From: CAWATZ01 sp963784995
Lineage (GTDB): Bacteria; Planctomycetota; Planctomycetia; Gemmatales; Gemmataceae
Direction of reading: 5' to 3'
DNA: 64,000 bases
Assembly: GCA_963784995.1 (NCBI GenBank)
Contig: CAWATZ010000007.1
Location: 1 to 64,000 of the forward strand
Shown here: positions 29,091-38,170 of the stretch, one piece after another
Layout: each line of letters begins with the position of its first letter
Position numbering within the stretch: the first letter of the stretch is position 1
Position numbers and translations under genes: made by a program
The notes under the pieces: model-generated
Told to the model about the DNA's origin: nothing
Database searches by the model: none
The model's input: only the letters and a program-made list of their open reading frames with translations

Positions 29091-29162
29091 TGGCGGTGTC
29101 GCTTTTTTGTCAGCGGTGGGGCAAGCACAGACACGCCTGGGCATCTCCTGGCGACACCGCCA
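29091..29162. repeat. Spaced inverted repeat upstream of hisH
   Basis: Twelve-base arms TGGCGGTGTCGC (29091-29102) and its complement (29151-29162) flank about 48 bases. The region between the sigma gene and hisH (28951-29222) shows no gene. Confidence 0.5.
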
Positions 29163-29222
29163 AGCAAAAGCGCCGTTGGCGGTGTGGCGGCCTCACCGCC
29201 TGGGTCTCCAGAAAGCCTGACC

Positions 29223-29837
29223 ATGCAACCGATCCTCATCGTCGATTACGGAATGGCCAACCTGCGCAGCGTGCAGAAAGCCTTTGAACGTTTCGGCGTC
29301 GCCGCCACGATCAGCGGCGACCCCAACCGCCTGGCCGAGTCCGCCAAGGTGGTCCTCCCCGGCGTCGGGGCCTTCCGCGACGCCAGCGCCCGGCTTCGCG
29401 AAGCCGGCCTGGTGCAGCCGCTTCTGGATCATCTCCGAGCCGGCAAGCCCTTCTTCGGCATCTGTCTCGGCTTGCAGCTGCTGTTCACCACCAGCCACGA
29501 AGACGGCGTCTACCAGGGCCTGGATTACTTCCGCGGCGACGTGGTGCGCTTTCCCGAGGTTCCCGGTCTAAAGGTGCCGCACATGGGCTGGAACCAGCTG
29601 CGCATCGTCCGCCGAGCCCCACCGCTGGCGGAAACGCCGGACAACGCCTCCGTCTACTTCGTGCATTCGTACTATCCCGTCCCGACCGACCGGAGCATCG
29701 TCGCCGCCGAGACCGATTACCCGACGCCGTTCACCTCGGCGGTGTGGCGTGACAACGTCTTCGCCACGCAGTTCCATCCGGAAAAGAGCCAGTCGATCGG
29801 CCTGGAGATGCTGCGGCAGTTCGCACGGCGGCGCTGA
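29223..29837 (+). CDS. hisH: Imidazole glycerol phosphate synthase, glutaminase subunit HisH
   Basis: The 204-residue product has the class I amidotransferase nucleophile elbow FFGICLGLQ (Cys) and the His/Glu pair FHPEKS, with N-terminal DYGMANLRSV and PGVGAFRDA characteristic of HisH. It supplies ammonia to HisF, which makes imidazole glycerol phosphate and AICAR in histidine synthesis. hisA follows on the same strand after 105 bp; hisF is not in the window. The full triad here contrasts with the degenerate relative at 7499. Confidence 0.95.
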   Translation: MQPILIVDYGMANLRSVQKAFERFGVAATISGDPNRLAESAKVVLPGVGAFRDASARLREAGLVQPLLDHLRAGKPFFGICLGLQLLFTTSHEDGVYQGLDYFRGDVVRFPEVPGLKVPHMGWNQLRIVRRAPPLAETPDNASVYFVHSYYPVPTDRSIVAAETDYPTPFTSAVWRDNVFATQFHPEKSQSIGLEMLRQFARRR

Positions 29838-29942
29838 AGGCAATCCTTCGCGCCTTTTTCCGCAAATCTTCCCAAAGACTTGCAATTCCAGGCCGCTCTC
29901 CCTAAAGTGGCGCGAGAAGCGGTCTGCCGACAGGAGTCCCTG

Positions 29943-30677
29943 ATGCTGATTCTGCCAGCGATCGATTTGCGCGGCGGCCAGTGTGTCCGATTGCGCCAGG
30001 GCGACTACGCCCAGGAAACCGTTTTCGACGCCGATCCCGTCGCCGTCGCCCGGCGCTGGGTCGAGCTGGGCGCGACCTACCTCCACCTGGTCGATCTGGA
30101 CGGGGCCCGCGAGGGTCGGCCGGTCAACGGCGCCGTCATCCGCCGCATTGCCCGCGCGGCCGGCGTTCCCTGCCAGCTGGGCGGTGGTCTGCGCCGCGAG
30201 GAACACGTCGCGGAGGCCCTGAGCTGGGGCGTCGAGCGCGTCATCCTCGGAACGCGGGCGCTGCAAGACCCGGCCTGGTGCGAACGGCTCACCCGCACCT
30301 ATCCGGGGAAGATCGTCCTGGGCATCGACGCCCGCGATGGCATGGTGGCAACGGACGGCTGGCTCAACGTCTCCACCCGCTCCGCGCTGGAACTGGCGCG
30401 CCAGTGTTCGGCCTGGCCGCTGGCCGGGCTGGTCTATACGGACATCAGCCGGGACGGCATGCTGGAAGGGCCCAACGTCGAGGCCACCGCCCAGCTGGCG
30501 GCGGCCGTGCCCTTGCCGGTGATTGCCTCGGGCGGGGTCACGTCGCTGGACGACGTTCGACGCCTGGCCCGGCTCCGCCTGGCGGGCTGCATCATTGGCC
30601 GGGCCCTGTACGAGGGCCGGCTGCACCTCTCCGACGTCCTCGCCCTGGTGCGAAAGGAGGTTCCGCACAATCCCTGA
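29943..30677 (+). CDS. hisA: Phosphoribosylformimino-ribotide isomerase HisA
   Basis: The 244-residue TIM-barrel protein has the two catalytic aspartates in PAIDLRGG (Asp8) and VYTDISRDGML, plus phosphate-binding QLGGGLR and IASGGV motifs. It isomerises ProFAR to PRFAR in histidine synthesis. The start is ATG 29943 with AGGAG seven bases upstream. It follows hisH. Confidence 0.95.
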   Translation: MLILPAIDLRGGQCVRLRQGDYAQETVFDADPVAVARRWVELGATYLHLVDLDGAREGRPVNGAVIRRIARAAGVPCQLGGGLRREEHVAEALSWGVERVILGTRALQDPAWCERLTRTYPGKIVLGIDARDGMVATDGWLNVSTRSALELARQCSAWPLAGLVYTDISRDGMLEGPNVEATAQLAAAVPLPVIASGGVTSLDDVRRLARLRLAGCIIGRALYEGRLHLSDVLALVRKEVPHNP

Positions 30678-30699
30678 CACCGATTCTCGTAGCGCTCCG

Positions 30700-30758
30700 T
30701 TGAAACGCGACGCGCAGCGGAGCGCGAAAATCACGCTCCGCTGCGCGTCGCGGCTAAC
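30700..30758. repeat. Inverted repeat, GCGACGCGCAGCGGAGCGCG family (copy 2)
   Basis: Arms related to those at 7429-7488, here with a short AAAATCA centre. It lies between hisA and the EF-G-like gene. Confidence 0.82.
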
Positions 30759-30789
30759 CAGGACTTCCAAACTCTCTCAGGAGCCTACG

Positions 30790-32937
30790 ATGAGCAAACA
30801 TCAAGTCGCCGACATTCGCAATCTGGCCCTCGCGGGACATGGGGCGTCGGGCAAGACCTCGCTTGCCGACGCCCTGCTCTTCCATGCCAAGGCCGTGGAC
30901 CGCCGCGGCAGCGTCGATGAGGGCACCAGCGTCTCGGACTATGACGACGAAGAACACAAACGCAAGACCTCCATCGACGCCAGCGTGCTGCACCTGGAAC
31001 ACCAGGGCAAGACCGTCCACCTGCTGGACACGCCGGGCTATCCCGATTTTGTCGGGGCCGCCCTGGGGGCGCTCAGCGCCGTCGAGAACGCGGTGATCGT
31101 GGTCTCGGCCGTCAACAGCGTCGAGGTCAACACCCGCCGGATGTTCAGCGAGGCCGGCAAGCGAGGGCTGGCCCGCATGCTGGTCATCAACAAGCTGGAC
31201 GGCGAAAACATCAAGTTCCCCGAGCTGCTCCAGGTCATTCAGAGCACCTTCGGCAAGGCCTGCGTCCTGTTCAACGCGCCCAACGGCGTCGGTCAGAAGC
31301 TCACCGGCGTGGTCAGCGTGCTGCACCCGCCCGCGACGCCGCCGGCTGGCTGTCCCGTGGACCTGGCCAGCGCCAAGAACCAGCTGATCGAAGCGGTGGT
31401 CGAGGTTGACGAGGCCCTGACCGAGAAATACCTGATGGGCGAGACCATCAGCGATGAGGAGCTGCTGGCTGCCATGCCCAGGGCCCTGGCCGCCGGGACG
31501 GTGGTGCCGATCTTCTGCACCTCGGCCAAGAAGGACATTGGCATCGACGAATTGCTCGATGCCCTGGTCAACGAGGCCCTCTCGCCGGAACAGGGCACCA
31601 AGCGCGTGGCGTCCAAGGGCGAGGGCGACAAGCGCGTGGAAGTGCCGCTGAAGCCCGACCCGGCCGGCGAGTTCGTGGGCCAGGTGTTCAAGGCGCTCAG
31701 CGACAAGTTCGTCGGCAACCTGAGTTTTATTCGGGTCTATTCCGGCAAGTACACTCCCGACCAGCCGTTGTTCAACGTCCGCACCGGCAAGTCGGCCCGG
31801 ACCGGCGGTCTGATCCAGATGCAGGGCAAGCAGCAGAAACCCGTCCCCGAGGCCATCCCGGGCGACATCATCGCCGTGGCCAAGGTCGAGGACCTGCACC
31901 TGGGCGACACCGTCAGCAACCACGCCGGGGCGCCGGCCCTGCCGCCGCTGACCTTCCCGACGCCGATGTTCGGCCTGGCCGCCGAGCCCAAGGCCCGCGG
32001 CGACGAGCAGAAGATGTCGGGCAGCCTGGCCAAGATCGCCAACGAGGACCCGACCTTCAAGGTGACGCGCGATACGCAGACCAAGGAGCTGGTCATCAGC
32101 GGCATGAGCCAGCTGCACCTGGACGTGATCCAGCATCGGCTCAAGCGCCGCTTCGAGCTGGAGATCGTCACCCACGAGCCGAAGATCCCCTACCGGGAAA
32201 CGATCATGTCCAACGCCGAGGCCAGCCACCGCCACAAGAAACAGAGCGGCGGCCGGGGCCAGTTCGGCGAGGTCCACCTGCGCGTCTACCCGGTGCCGCG
32301 CGAGATCCACGACAAGGACCAGTTCTTCGCCGAGTTCGCCACCAAGGACCGCTTCGAGAAGATCCGGCTGGACCATTGCCACTACGACCCGGAGTACAAC
32401 TTCGGCTTCCTCGACACGATCGTCGGCGGCACCATTCCCAACCAGTTTGTGCCGGCCTGCGAGAAGGGCTGCAAGGAGCTGCTCGATCGCGGCGCCCTGG
32501 CCGGCTACCGGATGCAGGACGTGGCCGTGGAGGTCTACTTCGGCAAGGACCATCCGGTGGACAGCTCGGAAGCGGCCTTCAAGACGGCCGCCCGCATGGC
32601 CTTCCGCAATGCCTTCCTCAACGCCCGGCCGGTGCTGCTGGAGCCGATCGTTGACCTGGAGGTGACGATACCGTCCAAGTACGTGGGGGCGATCCTGGGC
32701 GACCTGAACACCAAGCGGGCCCGGGTCGAGAACCAGGACAGCCTGCCCGGCGACCTGGCGGTGATCAAGGCCAAGGCCCCGCTCGCCGAGGTGGCCCGCT
32801 ACGCCGCCCAGCTGGGCAGCATCACGCAGGGCCAGGGCTCCTACACGATGGAGTTCAGCCACTACGACATGGTGCCCGCCAACGTCAAGCAGCAGATCGT
32901 CAAGTCGGCCAAGGTGGCAGCTGACGAGGATGAGTAG
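30790..32937 (+). CDS. Elongation factor G-like GTPase
   Basis: The 715-residue protein has the full EF-G domain series. G1 reads GHGASGKTS, G3 DTPGYPDF and G4 NKLD, and domain IV has SGGRGQFGEVHLR. The G1 form GHGASGKT differs from the AHIDAGKT of the main EF-G, which suggests the EF-G2/EF-G-like paralogue group rather than the principal translocase. Its role is probably in ribosome-associated GTP hydrolysis, but the precise function of this group is not settled. ATG 30790 is in frame after GGAGCCTACG. Confidence 0.9.
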   Translation: MSKHQVADIRNLALAGHGASGKTSLADALLFHAKAVDRRGSVDEGTSVSDYDDEEHKRKTSIDASVLHLEHQGKTVHLLDTPGYPDFVGAALGALSAVENAVIVVSAVNSVEVNTRRMFSEAGKRGLARMLVINKLDGENIKFPELLQVIQSTFGKACVLFNAPNGVGQKLTGVVSVLHPPATPPAGCPVDLASAKNQLIEAVVEVDEALTEKYLMGETISDEELLAAMPRALAAGTVVPIFCTSAKKDIGIDELLDALVNEALSPEQGTKRVASKGEGDKRVEVPLKPDPAGEFVGQVFKALSDKFVGNLSFIRVYSGKYTPDQPLFNVRTGKSARTGGLIQMQGKQQKPVPEAIPGDIIAVAKVEDLHLGDTVSNHAGAPALPPLTFPTPMFGLAAEPKARGDEQKMSGSLAKIANEDPTFKVTRDTQTKELVISGMSQLHLDVIQHRLKRRFELEIVTHEPKIPYRETIMSNAEASHRHKKQSGGRGQFGEVHLRVYPVPREIHDKDQFFAEFATKDRFEKIRLDHCHYDPEYNFGFLDTIVGGTIPNQFVPACEKGCKELLDRGALAGYRMQDVAVEVYFGKDHPVDSSEAAFKTAARMAFRNAFLNARPVLLEPIVDLEVTIPSKYVGAILGDLNTKRARVENQDSLPGDLAVIKAKAPLAEVARYAAQLGSITQGQGSYTMEFSHYDMVPANVKQQIVKSAKVAADEDE

Positions 32938-32964
32938 CAGTTTCTCCCCTCGCTCCGCTGGGGC

Positions 32965-33134
32965 TGGGAGTGAGACATTTTGGAGTGCGGCAGTAGCTTT
33001 GCTCTGCCGCTTTTGTTTCTCTTTTCCTTTTTCTTTCTTGGACTGGCGGAACAAGGGAAAAAGCAAAAAACGAAAAGACCAAACAAAAGCGGCAGAGCAA
33101 AGCTACTGCCGCACTCCAAAATGTCTCACTCCCA
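32965..33134. repeat. Long inverted repeat, family S170 (copy 2 of 2)
   Basis: Arms match those of 11781-11953 (GGAGTGCGGCAGTAGCTTTG and onward) and extend a little further outward. The A/T-rich centre differs. It lies between the EF-G-like gene and the sigma-adaptor gene. Confidence 0.9.
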
Positions 33135-33236
33135 ACGCCTCTCCCCTTGGAGGAGAGGGGAGAAAAAATCCTGGAAGAATTCCCCCTCTTGTGACCTCTA
33201 TCTCTGGTGGAGAGATCGGCGGCAAGAGGTGCGAGC

Positions 33237-35402
33237 ATGGTTCAGCGCAGGCTCGGCGAGCTGATGTCCTATCTGCAGCAGCTCGCTGGGGACCAGAACA
33301 ACACTGGCCTCAGCGATGCGGAGCTGCTGCAGCGCTACGTCCGTTACCGCGACCCGGCCGCGTTTGAGCTGCTCCTGTGGCGGCACAGCGTGCTGGTGTT
33401 CAGCGTCTGCCGGCGCATCTTGCACCGCGAACACGATGCGGAGGACGCCTTCCAGGCCACCTTCCTCGCCTTTGTCCGCAAGGCCCACGTCATTGTCCGG
33501 GGCGGCTCCGTCGCCGGCTGGTTGTACAAGGTGGCCTATCGCATCGCTCTGGATGCAAAGGAACGGGCGCGGAAAAGAGCCACTCACGATCTCCCTCCGG
33601 ACGCGGAAGGGGCGCCGGCTTCTCCCGATCCGGTCTGGAACGAAGTGCGGTCGATCCTCGACGAGGAAATCAACCGCATGCCGGAGCGCTTGCGTCTGCC
33701 CTTCGTCCTGTGCTATCTCGAAGGTAAAACCAACGAGGAAGCGGCCCGGCAGCTCGGTTGCCGGCCGGGCACGATCTTCTCGCGGCTGGCGCGGGGCCGG
33801 GAGCTGCTGCGCGGCCGGCTGCTGCGTCGCGGCGTCACGCTGACCACCACGGCCCTGACGGCCCTGCTGGGGCAGCACGCGGCCGAGGCGGTCCCGGCCA
33901 CGCCGCTGCTGACGGGGACGCTGCGGTCGGCGCTGGCGTTCGCGGACGGCTCGGCGGCCGGGGTCGCGGTCCAGGTCACAAGTCTTGCGGAAGGAGTGTT
34001 GCGAACCATGTTGCTGACGAAACTCAAGTTTGCGGCGTTGCTGCTGTTCCTGGTGGGCTTGCTGGCGGCGGGCGGAGTGCTGTCGCTTCATGGATTGAAG
34101 GCTGCTCCACAAGAGGAGCCGAAGAAGGAGCGGGCCGCCCAGCCGGACGCCGAACGCAAGGCGGAGCCGAAGAAGCCGGTTGTTGAGGTGGTGCGTCCCA
34201 CCCCGGGCGGACTGGAACGCCAGATGCAACAGATCGGGCGCGTTCGTGCCGCGGAGGTACAGCAGGTGACCGCGACCGTCTCCGGTTACCTCAAGCGGCA
34301 GCTGGTTGGTCTTGGCGAGCGCGTGAAAAAGGGCGATCTGCTGGCGGAGATCGATGCGCCGCTGCTGGCGATCGAAGCCAAGCAGGCCGCCGCCGGGGTG
34401 GTCGTTGCCGAGGGACAGGTCAATGAGGCCAAAGCCCGGTTTCAGACTACCGAAGCGGAGCTGCAGTCCACCAAGGCCCTCGTCAAACAGCGCGAAAGCG
34501 AGGTGCAGAGTAGCAACGCTGCTCTGAAATATGCCCAGTCCGCGCTGGAGCGAATGGAGGAACTGGCAAAAGATCGAGCGGTCGATGAGCGGCTCGTCGC
34601 AGAACACAGAAACAAGATGCTGGCAGCGAAGGCCCAGCACGATGCAGCCCAGGCGGCGGTTGTCATCGCTCGCACGAACGTTCTCGTCCAGGAGAGCAAG
34701 ATCCAGAGCGCCCGAGCCGCCCTGGACAGCGCCAGGGCCAGCGTGGAAATCGCCAAGCTGGCCCTGGAAAAGGCCAAAGCCCAGCTGGATTTCACGAAGC
34801 TCCGGGCGATGGGCGACGGCATCGTCACGCGGGTCAACTTCGACGTCGGTGATTTCATCCCGGCGCGGGACTCCGGGCCTGCACGGCCTCTGATGACGGT
34901 GCAGCGGACGGACACGGTGCGCGTGATGGTTGATGTGCCGGAACGAGACGTCCTGCTCACCCGTCCCGGCATCCCGGCCGAGCTGGAGGACAGAGAGGGA
35001 GAGAGCAAGCGCACCGGGCTGAAGGTTACCCGCATCGGCTTCGCGGTTGATGCGACTAACGCGACCATGCCGGTCGAGATCGACATACCCAATCCGAAGG
35101 ACACGCTGCGACCCGGCATGACCGTCCGGGTGACTCTGCATCTCGCCAAGGGCAAGCCAGACCGCTTCACGATCCCCGCCAAGGCCATCATTGATCAGCA
35201 GGAGGATGGTCGTACAGCCGTGATTTACGTCCTCCGTGATGGCAAGGCTCGGATAACGCGGGTAGGTCTAGGCGAGATTCGGGGTGAGCAGGCGGAAATC
35301 CTCTCCGGTCTGCAAGCAACGGATCAGATCGTGACCAACCCGCAAGCCTTGCTCAAGGCCGACGTTTTCCCGAAGGAGGTCGAAGTCGAGAAGAAGCCGT
35401 GA
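33237..35402 (+). CDS. ECF sigma factor fused to a transmembrane HlyD/RND-type adaptor
   Basis: One 721-residue frame encodes two usually separate proteins. Residues 1-190 are an ECF sigma factor: region 2 with YRDPAAFELLLWRHSVLVFSVC and AEDAFQATFLAFVRKA, region 4 with LPFVLCYLEGKTNEEAARQLGCRPGTIFSRLARGRELLR. A hydrophobic segment at about 262-284 (FAALLLFLVGLLAAGGVL) follows. The remainder is a membrane fusion protein: a lipoyl-like half (GRVRAAEVQQVTATVSGYL), a long coiled-coil hairpin (about 370-510), then the beta-barrel region. No frameshift joins them. No RND pump gene is adjacent. The protein could link envelope state to transcription; this is inference. ATG 33237 is preceded by AAGAGG. 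Confidence 0.88.
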   Translation: MVQRRLGELMSYLQQLAGDQNNTGLSDAELLQRYVRYRDPAAFELLLWRHSVLVFSVCRRILHREHDAEDAFQATFLAFVRKAHVIVRGGSVAGWLYKVAYRIALDAKERARKRATHDLPPDAEGAPASPDPVWNEVRSILDEEINRMPERLRLPFVLCYLEGKTNEEAARQLGCRPGTIFSRLARGRELLRGRLLRRGVTLTTTALTALLGQHAAEAVPATPLLTGTLRSALAFADGSAAGVAVQVTSLAEGVLRTMLLTKLKFAALLLFLVGLLAAGGVLSLHGLKAAPQEEPKKERAAQPDAERKAEPKKPVVEVVRPTPGGLERQMQQIGRVRAAEVQQVTATVSGYLKRQLVGLGERVKKGDLLAEIDAPLLAIEAKQAAAGVVVAEGQVNEAKARFQTTEAELQSTKALVKQRESEVQSSNAALKYAQSALERMEELAKDRAVDERLVAEHRNKMLAAKAQHDAAQAAVVIARTNVLVQESKIQSARAALDSARASVEIAKLALEKAKAQLDFTKLRAMGDGIVTRVNFDVGDFIPARDSGPARPLMTVQRTDTVRVMVDVPERDVLLTRPGIPAELEDREGESKRTGLKVTRIGFAVDATNATMPVEIDIPNPKDTLRPGMTVRVTLHLAKGKPDRFTIPAKAIIDQQEDGRTAVIYVLRDGKARITRVGLGEIRGEQAEILSGLQATDQIVTNPQALLKADVFPKEVEVEKKP

Positions 35403-35421
35403 GCTGCCTCCCGCCGCCGTC

Positions 35422-35453
35422 AGGACCGGTCGGAAGCGACCGGTCCTTTTTTT
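35422..35453 (+). terminator. Rho-independent terminator
   Basis: An 11-bp stem AGGACCGGTCG/CGACCGGTCCT with a four-base GAAG loop is followed by TTTTTTT. It lies about 20 bp after the stop of the sigma-adaptor gene. Confidence 0.95.
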
Positions 35454-35546
35454 GTTCCCGCACGCCCTTGGCGAGGTTCCCCGCCGCGTGGTACAAAGGA
35501 GTAACGCCTCGAGTTCAACTTTCTTGCAGTCAGACGAGAACCATTC

Positions 35547-36249
35547 ATGTCCGCCTTCCTCGAATTCGTGACAAAACGACTGGTGGATCGCCATTCCGAT
35601 GTTCCTGATGTCGTTCGCCGGCATCGGCCTGCTGGTCTGGCGCATCCTGCTCAACGTCAACGGCAACAGCAACCTCAACATCCTCCTGCCGGCCCTGGCC
35701 GACAAGCTGGACAAGGAAGGCGTTGCCGGGGGCCTGCGGTACTGCCGCGGCCGGAGCGACATCATTCCCAAACGGCTGTTCGTGCCCTGCCTGGAGACGG
35801 CCAAGCAGGGGGTGGCCGCCCAGCGGCGGGCGATGGCCAACGCCATCGAGCTGGAGATCATGCCCGACCTGAACTTCCTGCTCCCCACCATCTTGGCCAT
35901 TGCCAAAGTGGCCACCATGGTCGGCCTGTTCGGCACGGTCATCAGCATGATCGGCACTTTCACCGAGATCCAGAAGGCCAAGGGCGGCGACGTCGCCAAT
36001 CACGCCGGCAGCATCGGCCTGGCCCTGTTCGCCACCGCCATGGGTCTGATCACCGCCATCCCGCTGGCCTTTTCTCACGTCCTGCTCAAGGCGTGGGTGT
36101 CGCGCTTCGAGGTGCGCATGAAGAGCGCGGCCGGCAAGCTGCTGGTCCTGCTCCAGAACACCAAGGAATCCGGCCGTTCCGCTGCTGTGCCGGCCAGCAG
36201 CGGAGTTGCTGCCGTCAAGTCCGGCGCTGACAACGCCACCCGACGCTGA
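35547..36249 (+). CDS. MotA/TolQ/ExbB family proton channel subunit (one apparent frameshift)
   Basis: The main frame reads IAIPMFLMSFAGIGLLVWRILLN, then the channel core LNFLLPTILAIAKVATMVGLFGTVISMIGTFTEI and GSIGLALFATAMGLITAIPLAF, the ExbB/TolQ signature. The first codons from ATG 35547 (MSAFLEFVTKR) lie in another frame and join if one base in the ACAAAACGAC stretch near 35575-35582 is removed. ExbB-like proteins use proton flow with ExbD-like partners, two of which follow directly, to energise envelope processes. The break is probably a sequence error at the A-run. Confidence 0.85.
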
Positions 36250-36260
36250 GAGGAGCCCTC

Positions 36261-36989
36261 ATGGCCGAGAAACAACGCTTCCTCGACGTCTGGATCGTCG
36301 AGGCCAACACGGTCTACAAGGAAGTCCCGTACACCGTCGTGCTCGACTGGATTCAGCAGGGCCGGCTGCTGGAGGAGGACCAGGTCCGTTCCTCCGGCAC
36401 CAAGGACTGGCACCGGGTCGCCGACGTGCCGGGGCTGCGGCCTTACGTCCCGAAAGCCGAGCCGCTGCGGCCCAACGACCAGGCCGAGGCCCTGGAGCCG
36501 GTCGAGATGGATTTCCACTGGCACAAGCCGGCCCCGGACGAGGATGAGGAGGTGGACATGATCCCCCTCATCGACGTCAGCATGGTGCTGCTGGTCTTCT
36601 TCATGCTCACCGCCAGCTCAGCCGGCGCCGCCGCGTTCATCAAGACCCCGCTGGCGGAGAACGCTCCCATCGCCAACACCTCGGGGCTCTTTGTCGGCAT
36701 CAACCTGGAGGGCGAGGAAGGAGATCGCAAGCTGGTCTATTCCCTCGGCGAGAACGGCAAGCCCTCGGCCGACCCCAGGGACCAGGACCTGCGTACCATC
36801 GGCGACCTGGTGGCCCGACTGGACGCCCTGCTCGGCGAGAAGACCGGTCCCGTGGAGGTGACCATCAACGCCCACAAGGACGTCGAGGACGGCCAGGTGA
36901 TGGACGTCACCCTGGAACTGTGCAAGAAACCCCGTCGGGACCGGATCAAGGCCCGGTTCACGGGCGTGACGGAGAAGACAACACGATGA
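36261..36989 (+). CDS. ExbD/TolR-like protein with N-terminal GYF_2-like domain (1)
   Basis: Residues 1-65 resemble a GYF_2 domain (WIVEANTVYKEVP, DWIQQGRLLEEDQVRSSG, DWHRV). An acidic linker leads to the ExbD transmembrane helix IDVSMVLLVFFMLTASSAG (about 107-126), with the conserved Asp at its start, and a C-terminal periplasmic domain (about 130-240). It follows exbB by 11 bp and overlaps the next gene by four bases (ATGA). The GYF-like domain in front of ExbD would face the cytoplasm and may bind a partner. Confidence 0.87.
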   Translation: MAEKQRFLDVWIVEANTVYKEVPYTVVLDWIQQGRLLEEDQVRSSGTKDWHRVADVPGLRPYVPKAEPLRPNDQAEALEPVEMDFHWHKPAPDEDEEVDMIPLIDVSMVLLVFFMLTASSAGAAAFIKTPLAENAPIANTSGLFVGINLEGEEGDRKLVYSLGENGKPSADPRDQDLRTIGDLVARLDALLGEKTGPVEVTINAHKDVEDGQVMDVTLELCKKPRRDRIKARFTGVTEKTTR

Positions 36990-37642
36990 GCTGGAAAGTC
37001 CGCCACGAAGGTTCGCCGCAGGCGGTGGAGATCCCCACGGCCCAGCAGGTGGCCGCCGGCCTGATCGAGGGGCTGTGGGAGCCGACCGACGAGGTCATGG
37101 GCCCGGACAATCCGACGTGGGTGCCGCTGGAAAACCACCCCACCTTCGCCGAGGTTGCCGCCGAGGTCGAGCCGCCCCCGCCGCGCCACTATGACGACGA
37201 GACGCACCTGGACATGAACGCCCTGATCGACGTCTGTCTGGTGCTGCTGATCTTCTTTATCCTCACCGCCAGCTATGCCGCCTTGCAGAGCCGGATCGAC
37301 AGCCCGGAGCTGAATTTCAGCGCGGCGGGCACGCCCGTGATGACCCCAGATGACGTGGACCAGTTTCCTCTCATCAAAGTCACCCTGGAAGAGGGCAAGC
37401 CCGTGATCCGCCTGGAAGACAAGGTCATTGAACGCAACCGGCTGCGTGCGGAGTTGGCCAAGGCCCGCAGCAACAAGGGACGCAATACGCTGCTGGTCCA
37501 GATCGACCGCAAGGTGCCGCACGAGGTGAGCGTGTTCATCCAGGATGCAGCTTACGGCTCGTTCACCAAGGTGCTGCGGCTGGTCCCCGAGGCAGGGGCT
37601 GCGCCAGCCGGTGGAGGCGGAGGGGAGAAAGACAAGCCGTGA
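36986..37642 (+). CDS. ExbD/TolR-like protein with N-terminal GYF_2-like domain (2)
   Basis: A paralogue of the preceding gene with the same plan: MSWKVRHEGSPQAVEIPTAQ and WEPTDEVMGPDNPTWVPLEN in a GYF_2-like domain, then the membrane helix LIDVCLVLLIFFILTASYA with its Asp, then a periplasmic domain. It ends in a short Gly/Pro/Ala tail. Translational coupling is implied by the ATGA overlap with the previous gene. The two ExbD-like proteins could form a heterodimer in the channel. Confidence 0.87.
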   Translation: MSWKVRHEGSPQAVEIPTAQQVAAGLIEGLWEPTDEVMGPDNPTWVPLENHPTFAEVAAEVEPPPPRHYDDETHLDMNALIDVCLVLLIFFILTASYAALQSRIDSPELNFSAAGTPVMTPDDVDQFPLIKVTLEEGKPVIRLEDKVIERNRLRAELAKARSNKGRNTLLVQIDRKVPHEVSVFIQDAAYGSFTKVLRLVPEAGAAPAGGGGGEKDKP

Positions 37643-37660
37643 ACCTGCCGGTTACCCCTC

Positions 37661-38035
37661 TTACCCGGACTGGCTGGCCTCGAACGTCGCGGTGACCGTG
37701 GTGCGGATGCCGCCCCGGGGGGTGAAGGCCCCGATCACCTTCAAACGCACCGGTCGGGCCACCTTGACGAAGTCGTCCAGCAGGCGATTGACCACGGTCT
37801 CGTAGAAGGTGCCCTGATTGCGGAACCGCTGCAAGTAGAGCTTGAGCGACTTCAGCTCGACGCAGACTTCTCCCGGAGTGTAGAGATAGGTGATGGTCCC
37901 GAAGTCAGGCTGGCCGGTCACCGGGCAGAGACTGGTGAACTCGGGACAGACAATCTCGATGGAGTAATCCCGCCCGGGGCTGGGGTTAAGAAAGGTCTCC
38001 AGCTGCTCGGCCTGCGGTGGATCGAAGAAGGACAC
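37661..38035 (-). CDS. queF: NADPH-dependent 7-cyano-7-deazaguanine reductase QueF
   Basis: The 124-residue product is a single-domain (unimodular) QueF with the active-site Cys in FTSLCPVTGQPDFG, and the ELKSLKLYLQRFRNQG and Glu-bearing YTPGEVCVELKS stretches of the family. It reduces preQ0 to preQ1 in queuosine synthesis. Other queuosine genes are not in the window. It is convergent with the exbD genes. Confidence 0.94.
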   Translation of the reverse strand: MSFFDPPQAEQLETFLNPSPGRDYSIEIVCPEFTSLCPVTGQPDFGTITYLYTPGEVCVELKSLKLYLQRFRNQGTFYETVVNRLLDDFVKVARPVRLKVIGAFTPRGGIRTTVTATFEASQSG

Positions 38036-38070
38036 GGATGCAAAACCTCGGTTGATCGTCGGGCGGTCTT

Positions 38071-38131
38071 GTTAGCCGCGACGCGCAGCGGAGCGCGGTG
38101 TTTCCGCGCTCCGCTGCGCGTCGCGGCTAAC
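38071..38131. repeat. Inverted repeat, GCGACGCGCAGCGGAGCGCG family (copy 3)
   Basis: Arms GTTAGCCGCGACGCGCAGCG and its complement with a GTGTTTC centre. It lies between queF and rbfA. Confidence 0.88.
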
Positions 38132-38170
38132 AATTTATTGATACGGACCCTTCCGCCCCCCTGCAAGCGC

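Noticed and set aside
29568..33066. Long open frames on the minus strand opposite hisA and the EF-G-like gene
   Set aside because: They lie antisense to strongly conserved genes and have the composition of high-GC shadow frames, with no recognisable domain.
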